Made by a program: the position numbers and the translations under genes. Under the pieces are notes generated by a model. It saw nothing but the letters and a program-made list of their open reading frames with translations. It was not told where the DNA came from and did not search any database. A stretch of DNA of 27,500 bases from Chrysomallon squamiferum (taxonomy: Eukaryota > Mollusca > Gastropoda > Neomphalida > Peltospiridae). This document shows positions 11,260-25,947 of the stretch, in pieces; within the stretch, counting starts at the first letter, position 1; each line of letters starts with the position of its first letter. Location of the stretch: NCBI GenBank assembly GCA_012295275.1, contig CM022669.1:6062489-6089988 (forward strand), written 5' to 3'.

Positions 11260-11640
11260 TATGTGTACGTGTAAGCGTTTATATCAGTCTACTGCATGTA
11301 CATGTGTACGTGTGTATGTACTAATGAAAGTAAATTAATATGTGTAAGTATATACGTGTGTATGTCCATGTGTGTGTGTATGCTTATGTATTTATACGTA
11401 ATCTACGTATTAATATACGTATGTATTTAAGAATGTACGTTCATATGTTTGTGTATATGAAAGTATATGTGTATCTATGTATGTATGTATATATGAAACC
11501 ATGTTTGAAGGTATGTATATATGAAATTATGTTTGAATGTATGTATATATATATATATATATATATGAAAGTATGTATGTATGTATGTATGTATGTGTAT
11601 GTATATGTGTGTGCTTGTGTATCTATGTAAGTATGTATAA
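11260..11640. repeat. GTAT/GTGT-type tetranucleotide repeat region
   Basis: Imperfect GTAT and GTGT repeats, purest at 11577-11600, with an AT run at 11545-11566. A second, much like it, is at 19450-19720. Frames through it encode only MYVCMYV-type strings. Confidence 0.85.
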
Positions 11641-11748
11641 ATAGTTGAACGTCTGCAATCTTTAGCTGTCAAGTGCTAGAAACATGTGAAAGGTTTGACG
11701 TGTGTTTGGAAAGCACCGCTCTAAACGAATTCATAAATTAAATTGGCT

Positions 11749-11800
11749 GGCTCTTCTGGCGCAAGCGATGTAATTTCATTCATTGGTGTGGTTCGATTCA
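11749..11800 (+). pseudogene. tRNA-Arg-like relic with A and B boxes
   Basis: The run GGCTCTTCTGGCGCAAGCGA resembles the 5' part of animal tRNA-Arg genes (recalled, not searched). It contains a fit to the pol III A box, TGGCGCAAGCG (11757-11767), and a B box GTTCGATTC (11791-11799). The boxes are 34 bp apart, shorter than in a normal tRNA, and the T stem and acceptor 3' side do not pair. It is therefore a damaged tRNA copy or the head of an old SINE, not a working tRNA. Confidence 0.35.
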
Positions 11801-12069
11801 AGGAAAACTGTTTCAGATGAATGAATTAATAGGCTAATGGCTTTGATGGGTTCAGTGGCATTTGTAAATGTATATGAATAATTGCAATTATAGATAATAA
11901 GTTAATGTCAGTTATATACCGATTAAATGTGAAATCTCCTACTCATGTTGATCTCTGTTGAACTTACTGAATACAAATAAACACGTACACAAGACTCGTA
12001 AGTAATAAAATGTTATAAAAAAAAAGAAATGCGTACAGAACAAAAATAAATATCTGTGTACGTAAACAA

Positions 12070-12118
<49 letters not shown>

Positions 12119-13282
12119 CTGTTTTGTTTCTCATCTCATTGCTTTTTCCACCTAAATAGTTGTCACCTACAAAAACTATAGATCAAAACAAAATAATTGT
12201 TAAATGATCACAATTGTTAAATGATCACAATTAATATGGTATTTATTTAAATGAAAACTTTAAAAAATTGTATTTTAAGATCTAAAGCAGTAATTAAACA
12301 CTAAACAAGTCAAAATATATACGTGTAAATATATATTTTTTATAACAAATAATTTAGCGAAGCGAAAATAGCTCGGTTACAAAAAGCCATATGTCTTTGT
12401 TTGTTTAACCATTCCTATTTAAAACGTTTAAACTGTGTCATTGCTCAAATTCTGGTAATACTTTAAGATTGCTTCCAAATAATTTGCTGGAAAGAGAAAA
12501 TAAACAATTCATGTCAACAATCCTAAATTCATTTTATTCGATTTTAATTTTATTTTTGTTCTTTTCTTCAGACAGATATTTTATTTAAATCTAACCTTTT
12601 ACTAAAGACAATTTAAAATACAATCTTATAAAAGTGTATAAACCATTCCGTTTAGAAAAATTGCCCAGATTTCCACATCGAAGCCTTTTGATTCGTTTCT
12701 ATGGAAACAGTGATCTCGAGTTTCAAGAAGACCTTTCGGAAAGAAAAATCACGAGCAAGTAAATACAAATGTTTGTCCTGACGCTTGTTTTTATTCATGG
12801 AATACCGCAGTTGTATCTTATTCAGGATCTTTTTTTTTTTTTTTTTTTTTTTTCTGCTTCGAAGTTAAAAGTAATTTAGACTTTTTACTCTGAAACCTTT
12901 AGCTTTTCTTAGATAAAAACAACGTTATTTTTGTTCGCTAGAGTTCTTTCCGTAAATGTCTTCGTGACAGAAGAATATCACTGTTACTTATCTCAGCCAT
13001 TAGACAAACTATAATATTTCTCAGCTGACACGTTCTATTACCAGTAATGCATTTACTCGTTAGAAAACTGTCACCTTAATTTGCGTAAAACCATGAGTAA
13101 ATATTTTATGGCGTTTCTTGCAGTTGCTGCCAGATTGTCGATGGCAAAAATGTGTTTTTGAAACACTTAGCACAGCGGGTAACAGCAGGTAGGGCTTTTC
13201 TCGGGTTACTCAGTTCTACCAAGATTTCAGTGCAAAGGACAGGTGATTGTGTGTCTTATGGAATAATTGCAGTAATAATTAA
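11801..13282. other. No gene recognised; (CA)n and poly-T inside
   Basis: Holds a CA repeat of 21 units at 12074-12115, a 17-bp direct tandem duplication (AATTGTTAAATGATCAC, 12195-12228) and a 24-base T run at 12830-12853. The rest is AT-rich complex sequence in which I recognised no exon. Confidence 0.55.
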
Positions 13283-13531
13283 AACATTATTACTACTATC
13301 ATCATCATCTTCATCATCACGATGACCATTATTATAATTATTATCATCAGTATCATTATCATTGTTGTTATTGCTGTTATTACAAATGTAATAGTTAAAA
13401 AGAGCATAAAATAATTTGCATCAAATTTTAAATAGTTTTCTTTTCTAAACTCACAAATACACATACAGACATACACACAAATATGCATACAGTAATATAC
13501 ACATACTTACACACACACATACATACATACA

Positions 13532-13590
<59 letters not shown>

Positions 13591-13670
13591 ACACACACAT
13601 ATATATACTACATATGTCTTGTTAACATACATATATAATACGTACACATTCACACACACACACACACAGA
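13283..13670. repeat. Compound microsatellites (ATC/ATT, AC, AT)
   Basis: ATC and ATT triplets at about 13283-13380, ACAT/AC repeats from 13440, a pure AT run at 13535-13587, then AC again at about 13650-13668. A short unique stretch at 13385-13440 separates the two parts. Confidence 0.88.
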
Positions 13671-13689
13671 TGACAGACAGAGTTATACA

Positions 13690-14240
13690 CATGCAGAGAA
13701 GCTACCAACGAAGACATTTTATCGGTTAATTGCACTAGATTCCCTCTGTCCAGTATAATACTAATCTCATTCTGCTAGTTCCTCTTCTCTTCTCTTTGCC
13801 AGCACCAGCCTCTCTTCTGGGCCAACAAAACAATCAGGTCACCTCCTAATTTGTTTGAAGAAGCCATCAATGTGCCTCGATCATTGTCTACTGTCGCCAA
13901 ATCTAATTCACATTTAGAAAGAGATAACAGAACAATCGTACCCTGCTGGGAAGTAAAATGAAGAGCCCTGGGGGTCGAGTTTCTGGGGGAGGGAAAGGAC
14001 TGAAGTGTGGTACTGTATTAATTAGATAAATACGAGCTCTGTTCCCGGCTGTAAAACTAATCTTGTTACGTGTTCAGACAAAGTCAGTTTACTGCTGAAT
14101 ACTTTTACTAGTAACGTTTGATAAAATGAATAAAAAAAAACAGGTGGTCTAGTGGTATTATCTAGTAGGTTGAGCACCGAAAAGAAAAGATGGTTGGTCT
14201 GCGTTTTTATCCAGAGGAGAACAGTAGCGTTATAATATGG
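13690..14240. other. No gene recognised
   Basis: Less AT-rich than its surroundings but without a convincing open frame, splice pair or RNA gene on either strand. Confidence 0.5.
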
Positions 14241-14254
14241 AAACAAATATGTTC

Positions 14255-14520
14255 TTTTCTAGACAGTACAGTACAAGAAAACGGTAGGACAAAGTTCTGT
14301 GTAGAAAGTTCTGTAACAATAAGAAAATGATAAAAAACTGTTCATGTCGTCATAATTCAATAATAATAAATGAAGAAGAAGAAGAAGAAGAAGAAGAAGA
14401 AGAAGAAAACAGAACAGTATTCTTGCCAAGAGACTTCAATAATAACAACAATAATAAGAAAATCATAGAACAGTGTTTTTCGTCTAGAAAGTTCAGTAAC
14501 AAGAAGAAAAGATGACATAA
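14255..14520. repeat. Degenerate tandem repeat (about 61 bp) with GAA expansion
   Basis: TAGAAAGTTCTGTAACAATA at about 14302 recurs as TAGAAAGTTCAGTAACAAGA at about 14486, with a weaker version (AGAGACTTCAATAATAACAA) at about 14428. The spacing fits a worn unit of about 61 bp. A GAA run (14372-14408) has grown inside one unit. A CTTT run follows at 14534-14558. Confidence 0.5.
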
Positions 14521-14558
14521 CAATGTTTCCAGACTTTTCTTTCTTTCTTTCTTTCTTT

Positions 14559-15103
14559 GTTTTCAAATTATTTAAATTTCTTTTTAAATTGTTTACGTAC
14601 GAACGCGATTTCTAATAATATACGAAACTATTTATCACAGCCCTGCATTATACGTCACATCCGCAGAAACCGTAAATAATAGCCTGACTTCACAACATGC
14701 TGGCTACTAAGTTCAAGAAACATGCACAAACAAAATAATAACAAACTGCACCAGACAACTACAAGATGAAGAATATGGAAAAGGTTCTGCTAACGAGGTT
14801 TTGCGGTTTGCGTAATTACTGGTTTGTTTAGAACTGCCGCACATGTAAATATCCCGTGCATGTTTCCACGTTTTAATTGGTCACCATTTGTTTAACTGTT
14901 GCTTGTTTCAATCCGGCAGATATGTCGTCCGTCTTGTTGACGAGACAACACTACAATCTCACGACATGTTCTGTGTCTTCATGATGGCTTCAGATACTGG
15001 TAAACAATTTTGTTGTTCTGCGGAGACGCACGGTATGCTTCGTGATTAGCGTGTTTTAAATGTATTTACAAGTTACGTTTAAAATTGTAACTGTGCATAT
15101 CAT
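14559..15103. other. No gene recognised
   Basis: Mixed-composition unique sequence. Both strands were read for exons with splice sites and for tRNA boxes; nothing convincing was seen. Confidence 0.5.
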
Positions 15104-15533
15104 CAGTGCCGGATTTACTGTGCTAGTCGCTCATAGGCTATAGAAAAATTTACCGTCCCCTCTTCAAAGCCCACTTCACCCTTCCCACTTTGTTTATTAT
15201 GTAATATGAAATATATGATTATTATTTTTTTTTTGTTAACTTATGGAAAAGCGCAAAAATTCTTACCGAAATAGCTCACACCTCAAAAAAAAAGTAATTT
15301 TTTTGCAAATTTTCTGTCCAATAGGTATTTATTTTTAGTCATAATAATTTAATTGAATTAGGTCAAAAGAGCCAAAATTTTAACAAAGCGCACAATTCGA
15401 TAATTTAGTCTACTAAAAAAGCGCCCAGTTGTGCGCGAAAGGCGCATAGTTGGCAACACTGGCCAGTAACAATTTTCACAAACTGCCGCCCTAGGCTCTA
15501 GCCTAGAAAGCCTACATGGGAAATCAGGTCGTG
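15104..15533. mobile_element. Candidate degenerate hAT-like non-autonomous element
   Basis: The left end CAGTGCCGGATTTACTGTGC matches the CAGTG start of many hAT elements. The reverse complement of the right end begins CACGACCTGATTTCCC, an imperfect match. Inside both ends lie related words (CTCATAGGCTATAG and CCTAGGCTCTAGCCTAGAAA), in keeping with a once symmetrical element of about 430 bp. I could not find a clean 8-bp target duplication and there is no transposase, so boundaries and class are tentative. Confidence 0.35.
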
Positions 15534-15536
15534 CAT

Positions 15537-15539
<3 letters not shown>

Positions 15540-15581
<42 letters not shown>
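15540..15581. repeat. (GT)n microsatellite
   Basis: About 21 uninterrupted GT units, immediately after the candidate hAT-like end. Confidence 0.95.
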
Positions 15582-15585
<4 letters not shown>

Positions 15586-16298
15586 GAGACTGTGTGTGTG
15601 TTTTCGTATAATTGTCTCAAAACTGTTACTGTTAAATTTTATCTTTTCAAAGCTTTATAGACTTTCAGCGACCTAAAATGTTTCTCATAATAAAATTTCG
15701 AAAATTCGGTTGAAATGGACTTTCGGTTGTAGAAACAGATTACTACCCAACATTCACGATACTTCCACTTCGCTACGTTAAAAGTACTTCAAGCTGAGCT
15801 GATAGTGCGGTAATTGGAAACCACGACAACACGTTTAACGGGATCAAATCAACCAGTACTCGTGTTTATTGGCGAAATATTAAAGTCGCTTCAGCGGCTA
15901 AAATTCTCGCTTGTACGTTTTCCGTGAATTAAACGGTATCATCGTGTCATAATACGTAATTTGAAAAAGGCCAGCAGCGTTTTGCGACGGTATCGGAATT
16001 ATCGGAGAACTCCGCTTTAACAGTGCTGGTGTTTTTTAAACGATGAATAGCTGAAAAGAAATGGCTGATCAAATTTCTCAACAGAACGTTATTTAGACGG
16101 TCTCGCAACAGCAGTTGACAAACGTGATGCATGGTTTAATGCAATAAATCAAAGAACTGCAACATGTTGAGTGCGTGTTTATTATGTTTATTTAATTTAT
16201 CGCTAGGTTTCTTCATCACTGTCAGCAAATAAACAAAATTGAACTGTACTGTTTTGTTAGGATGTTACATCTGTACGTTTTCTTGTTCTTGTCATTGC
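15582..16298. other. No gene recognised
   Basis: Unique sequence of moderate GC. Short open frames near 15947-16132 were considered, but they lack start context, splice partners and recognisable motifs. Confidence 0.5.
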
Positions 16299-16299
16299 C

Positions 16300-16327
16300 A
16301 TTATTTATTTATTTATTTAATTTATTT

Positions 16328-16388
<61 letters not shown>

Positions 16389-16391
16389 TTT
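16300..16391. repeat. (ATTT)n microsatellite
   Basis: Tetranucleotide repeat of more than 20 units with two small interruptions near its start; it ends in a short ATTC run. Confidence 0.95.
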
Positions 16392-16521
16392 GTACATTCA
16401 TTCATTCATTTGTCTGCGTACGTAACCTGGATTTCCTATTTTAAAAACTTAAAATACAGAATATATAGGATTTTAAAAATTATTTGATATTGATTCATAT
16501 AATATATCCAGAAAATTAGTG

Positions 16522-17651
<1,130 letters not shown>

Positions 17652-17767
17652 TTTTTTTTTTTTTTTTTTTTCTTTTACTTTTGTAACAGTCAGGTTGGTG
17701 TTATTATTTTCGTTTATAATTTTAGATTTACTGCAACTTCTGTTACTACTACTACTACTACTACTGT

Positions 17768-17810
<43 letters not shown>

Positions 17811-17930
17811 GTTACTACTACTGTTACTATTACTCCTACTACTACTACTACTGTTACTATTACTATTATTACTATTACCACTACAACTACTACAACTATT
17901 GCGACAACGACTACTACTTCAACTATAATT
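17652..17930. repeat. Poly-T tract and (ACT)n microsatellite
   Basis: A 20-base T run at 17652-17671, then ACT repeats with GTT/ATT interruptions from about 17742 to 17925. Confidence 0.92.
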
Positions 17931-18836
<906 letters not shown>

Positions 18837-19449
18837 CATATAAATATAAAAAAAATAAAAAGGAAGGAATATATTTTGTTATTAATAGTTTTTTCGTACA
18901 TCTTATTCATATGTTCGTACATAAATACATACATACATACATATATACACATACACACACAGACATACACATTCGTGCAAAGAACATCACGCAAACAATG
19001 AACACAACACAAATCAAATTACAACAAGAAAAACGAAAAAAGCTGCAGACTTTATTTTATACTTCAAACCACTTACAAATCAATCATCTAACCATCATCT
19101 GATCCGTCTCTGTTTTGTCTGCTTTGTTTATAACACTGACCTTGTTTTGTTTCAATAACTAATTAATGAACGTCCTTAATCACTGAATTGGCTTCTGATA
19201 TTATTCAAAGATAATTCTACACCGTTTCTGCCAAGCTGCTATAACTATACGTTTTCCGATGAGTTAAAGAAATAAAATATTGCATGATTTATTAGTCAGA
19301 AATCTTTTGTCAGTATCTGATAATGATGATATATAAACCAGCGCAAATGTTGTTTTTGTAAATTTTTATTTTTTTTTTTTTTTTTTTTTTTGACCTTCAC
19401 TGATGTTCTTTTCAAAATGACTTCTTGTTTACAAAGGTCTTAAGTATAT
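18837..19449. other. No gene recognised; poly-T inside
   Basis: Short ACAT/AC repeats at about 18920-18970 and a 23-base T run at 19369-19391. Otherwise unassigned AT-rich sequence. Confidence 0.5.
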
Positions 19450-19720
19450 TATGTATATATGTATGTATATATGTATGTATGTATGTATGTATGTGTGTTT
19501 GTTTGTATGTATGGATAGATGTATTATGTATGTATGTATGTATGTATGTATGTTTGTTTGTTATGTATGTATGTATGCCTGTGTATATGTATTCCTGATT
19601 GTCTGTATGTACGTGTGTATGTGTGTTTGTCTGTATGTCTGTATGTATTTATGTATGTATGTATATATATATGTCGTATGTATTTATGTATGTATGTATG
19701 TATGTATATCTGTGTGTATA
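19450..19720. repeat. (GTAT)n-type microsatellite region
   Basis: Imperfect GTAT repeats with GTTT, GTCT and GATA variants. Confidence 0.92.
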
Positions 19721-19967
19721 TGTGAGTTATGGGTATTCTCTAATGAAACAGTTTTATACTTAACAATCAATTTCTGTATGCAGCTTATAGATTTTTAGAA
19801 ATAATTAACCCACTTGCGTTGTGCTTTTGAATGGTATTTCACAGACAAACTTCCTTATACATTCTTCATTACATCGGAGAACACAAAATATATAGATTAT
19901 AAATTGTCTGTATTTAATAAACGTAAATCGATGGAAGAGACATCAAGATCAAAGAAACATAGATCAA

Positions 19968-20029
<62 letters not shown>
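19968..20029. repeat. Compound (TA)n (CA)n microsatellite
   Basis: TA units to about 19991 followed by CA units to 20029. Confidence 0.95.
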
Positions 20030-20032
<3 letters not shown>

Positions 20033-20379
20033 AAGGATATTGACAGTGAAGTAAAATCAACAGCTGAATGTGAACTGCATTTGTATGATATGACACTGTA
20101 CTAAAAAAGGTACGTTAAGTTCCCCACTTGGTGAGACAGTAACACACGTGTTTTGTCGTCAAGAGTTTTTCGTCGTGCATTAAATAACTGAAATAAAATA
20201 ATTATTGATAGAGGTGTTGTATATCTGCTATCTAAATACGATCGTAGTAATAAATTACAGTGATACAGTTTTTATAAGACAGACAGACAGACAGAATTTG
20301 GATGATGAAATAACAGGGTCGAAACCCACTGCTTTCATTTAAAGGACTATTGATATTAATAAATAGCGAAACCGATCTG
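20030..20379. other. No gene recognised
   Basis: Unassigned sequence with a short GACA repeat at about 20278-20293. Confidence 0.5.
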
Positions 20380-20489
20380 CTTATTATTATGATGATGACG
20401 ATGATTATTGTTGTTGTTGTTGTTGTTATTATTATTATTATTATTGTTGTTGTTGTTGTTGTTATTGTTGTTGTTGCTGCTGCTGCTGC

Positions 20490-20535
<46 letters not shown>

Positions 20536-20560
20536 GTTATTATTATTATTATTATTATTA
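20380..20560. repeat. Trinucleotide microsatellite (ATT/GTT/GCT)
   Basis: Blocks of GAT, GTT, ATT and GCT triplets, all in the same register. It lies downstream of the likely end of gene A. Confidence 0.93.
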
Positions 20561-20673
20561 ATACTATATCACAATTATTTCCCGTTCATTCTACTGTCCC
20601 ATACCAGGTTTACCGAAAATCAGGTTATTATTTCCTGACACTGGGTAGATTTATGGTGATTTACATTTTGCTG

Positions 20674-20679
20674 TTTATT
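20674..20679 (-). terminator. Candidate poly(A) signal of gene A (AATAAA)
   Basis: TTTATT on the plus strand reads AATAAA on the gene A strand, about 165 bases after the stop codon. It is a canonical hexamer at a plausible 3' UTR length. In DNA this AT-rich a chance match is possible. Confidence 0.45.
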
Positions 20680-20844
20680 GACAAGAAATGAAAACAGCGG
20701 ATCTGGACTCTGACTTTTCACATACAAATTCTGACTATCTGTTAGTCCGTCCATCCTTCCCATTAAAGCTGCATCACTGTACTTTATCACTGTCTTCTTT
20801 AGTAGATTATGGGTACACGCGAATATCTGTCCTTACGCATTATA

Positions 20845-23233
<2,389 letters not shown>

Positions 23234-23833
23234 TTTCAGCTTAATAAAGATTTTTAAATGAAAAACGCTGATGAAGTCCTGTCCCTTTATCTATCTCTCT
23301 CTCTTTCTCTTTCTCTTTCAAAACCAACACTTATGACCAAAATGCTGTCTAGGATGATTTAATTTAATCAAATGTTCCTATTTTTTCTGGTGTAATTTTT
23401 GAGGAATAGTTTTAAATGAGAAAAATGAATAAATCATAAGAACATTGTTTTGGCTAAATTGATTTCGTATTATACGATCGTATTATTGTTCGTGCAACTC
23501 ATGCTTCCATAACGACCGTGTGTTGTCTATGACAGAAAGCAAACCTCTTGGAAAACTGTTTCGCCAATATCAAGTTTCTTTTTGTAAATATCCTCGCTGA
23601 TTATTTGTTTTTGTAATATTCTTTTTTGAAAGTAGATAAAAAGAATATAAATGAATAAATTAATAAGTAAAGTGGCTCTGTAGTCTGTGTAGTGTGACGC
23701 ATCAACGCAGAATGATGAATACTGTTTCATTTAAACGTCACAATGCAACGTAAGAACGTTATCAGTGAAAGGACGTTAGCTGTGACATAAATGACGTCAT
23801 ATCGTTGATGGCGATTTCTGTCAATATTGGGCG

Positions 23834-23866
23834 ATAAATATCGTGTTCTAGATCATCGATATTTAT
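23834..23866. promoter_or_regulatory. 10-bp perfect inverted repeat with GATA words, 600 bp upstream of gene A
   Basis: ATAAATATCG (23834-23843) and CGATATTTAT (23857-23866) are exact reverse complements around a 13-base loop. GATA/TATC words recur close by (GGGCGATAAA, ACGATACAG, TTGATATCG). It could be a binding-site cluster or the remains of a small palindromic element; function is not shown. Confidence 0.25.
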
Positions 23867-24727
23867 AACAACGATACAGTTTCACAAATTGATATCGTAA
23901 AATGGAGACAACATATTGTAGAATGTGTTTTGGGGTTGTTTTTTTTTGGTTTGTTTTGTTTTGTTTTTAGAAAAACCTTAAAAAAAAACCTATTAATAAT
24001 ATTAACATATAAAAATTAAAGACCGAATGAATAAATGGGTGGATGAGTGGATGGAAGCATTGGTGAATGGTTCGATGGATGTGAAGAGAATCATTATGAA
24101 GAATAAAGGATTGGTTAAAAATAAAATATGGATTACGATGATGATGATAATGATGATGATAATATTTAAACGAATATATAAAAGTATCAATAACACCTTT
24201 GTTTTTATATTTTAATTTAATTTTAATATTTTTTTTTTTTTTTTTTTTTTTTTACTATGTTTTATCTACTTTGTGTAAGAATGTATATATGTATATGTAA
24301 TGCATGTATTATAAAGAACATATCTATATATGTGTGTGTATGTGTATATATATATATATATATATATGAATGTGTTCTTTATTACTGGTAGTTTTCCGTA
24401 GGAGAAAGCATTTCTTCATTGTTTTATTACATCTTATTCGTACAATCGTAACAAAAAAACAAAACAAAATCCGCTACTTACAGTTAATAGACTAAATTTC
24501 ACAAAATATTGTTTATATTGATTCTTACCATTTGCTTCTTTTATTCAGATTGACTTTTATTCCTTCTTTTTTCTTTTCTTTTTCTATTTTTTTTTTTTTT
24601 TTTTTAATTATTATTATTATATATAATAAATTATTACTATTGTTGTTGTTTTTTGGGGGGGTTGGCAAATTTATTTCTTTGTCAAATGGTTGCAAAATAC
24701 TTCACAGAGCATTTCAGACAACAACAT

Positions 24728-24758
24728 CAACAACAACAACAGTAACAATAACAATAAC

Positions 24759-24793
<35 letters not shown>

Positions 24794-24808
24794 TAATAAT
24801 AATAATAG
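24728..24808. repeat. (AAC)n/(AAT)n microsatellite
   Basis: AAC repeats turning into AAT repeats, with ACA interruptions. Confidence 0.93.
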
Positions 24809-25340
24809 TATAAACAGAAATAATCACAACAACAAGAAAGATAAAACAAAATAATAATTCTTATTAATAATTTAATATTTTAATTTACTCAATGCGTTGT
24901 ATTCATTGTTGTTGTTGTTGTCGTCGTCGTCGTGATTGTTGCAACACTCGTTTTAAAAGTAATATCTTTTTTGTTTCTGTAACTTACCTTTCATGTTGTA
25001 AGTATTTTGCATTTGTTGTCGTTCTTTCTTTTTTTATTCTTTTTTTTTTATTTTGCTTCAAACAAATAAGTTTGATTAAAATTTTTGCTTTTCCGAACCT
25101 GAACTGTCCCTATTTTTTCTATAGGAAGGATTCCATCTATTTCCTTTCAACTACTTTTAATCTACTCACTAATTAACTATCTTTTTAATACAAACAATTT
25201 TTATTGATGTTAACAATTTTTATTCTTAAATCACTCACCTATTGATTACATAAACACTGCTGTAACATAAACACTAGACATGACTTTGGTTCCCTGTCAC
25301 AGGTTTTAATAAATATAAAATTATATTAGCATCTACAGTA

Positions 25341-25341
25341 C

Positions 25342-25404
<63 letters not shown>
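25341..25404. repeat. (AAT)n microsatellite
   Basis: About 21 uninterrupted AAT units. Confidence 0.96.
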
Positions 25405-25405
<1 letters not shown>

Positions 25406-25537
25406 TATTTTAGAGTCATCAAATTTTTTTTTAAACTATTAGATTATTTAAGTAAATAAACAAACAAAATTAGCAAACAAATGATGACAAGAATCAAAAT
25501 TAACAAAGTCCATAAAAAGGTCAAAATTTTATACTAT

Positions 25538-25610
25538 CAAATAAATGAATAAATAAATAAATAAATAAATAAAAAAAAAGAAATAAATAAATAAATGAAA
25601 TGAAATGAAA

Positions 25611-25653
<43 letters not shown>

Positions 25654-25655
25654 AA

Positions 25656-25686
<31 letters not shown>

Positions 25687-25720
25687 AAAAAAAAAAAATA
25701 AAATGAAATAAATAAATAAG
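25538..25720. repeat. (AAAT)n microsatellite next to the gene B stop codon
   Basis: About 180 bp of AAAT units broken by short A runs and GAAAT variants, ending 13 bases from the gene B stop codon. The gene B 3' UTR therefore opens with this repeat in its TTTA sense. Confidence 0.95.
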
Positions 25721-25732
25721 ATAAGAGCGATA

Positions 25733-25947
25733 TTAGAGAACTTTTTCGCAGATGAATTCCCTAGGAGTTGTGCAGGACGACTGAAACCAGAGCCTGGTCG
25801 AGGGATACAAGTACACACATGTCTGCCCTTCAGAGTCATCTGAAGAGTTTTCCGACCAGTTCACGTAGTCTGCTTTTTTCCCGTTCACCCAGACGAAGAC
25901 GTCATCACTGTCTGAATGCGTCAACCCGACATACACCTCTTTAGCCT
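25733..25947 (-). CDS. Gene B last exon: second half of C-type lectin domain without EPN/WND
   Basis: 215 bases from acceptor TTTAACAG|AG to the stop at 25735-25733. It encodes EVYVGLTHSDSDDVFVWVNG, DYVNWSENSSDDSEGQTC, TRLWFQSSC and EFICEKVL. All three expected cysteines are present. NWS and NSS are possible glycosylation sites where gene A carries its calcium ligands. Confidence 0.9.

Larger units (their letters stand above)
23234..25732. other. Intergenic region between genes A and B
   Basis: Should hold the gene A promoter on its left side and the gene B 3' UTR on its right side. Microsatellites include T runs at 24231-24253 and about 24588-24605, an AT run at about 24348-24367 and GTT/GTC triplets at 24907-24930. 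AATAAA on the gene strand at 25200-25205 is a weak poly(A) candidate for gene B, more than 500 bases past its stop. No further lectin exon was found on either strand. Confidence 0.6.

Noticed and set aside
15947-16132. Possible transposase fragment
   Set aside because: I compared both strands with transposase motifs I know and found no catalytic or helix-turn-helix pattern that could be defended.
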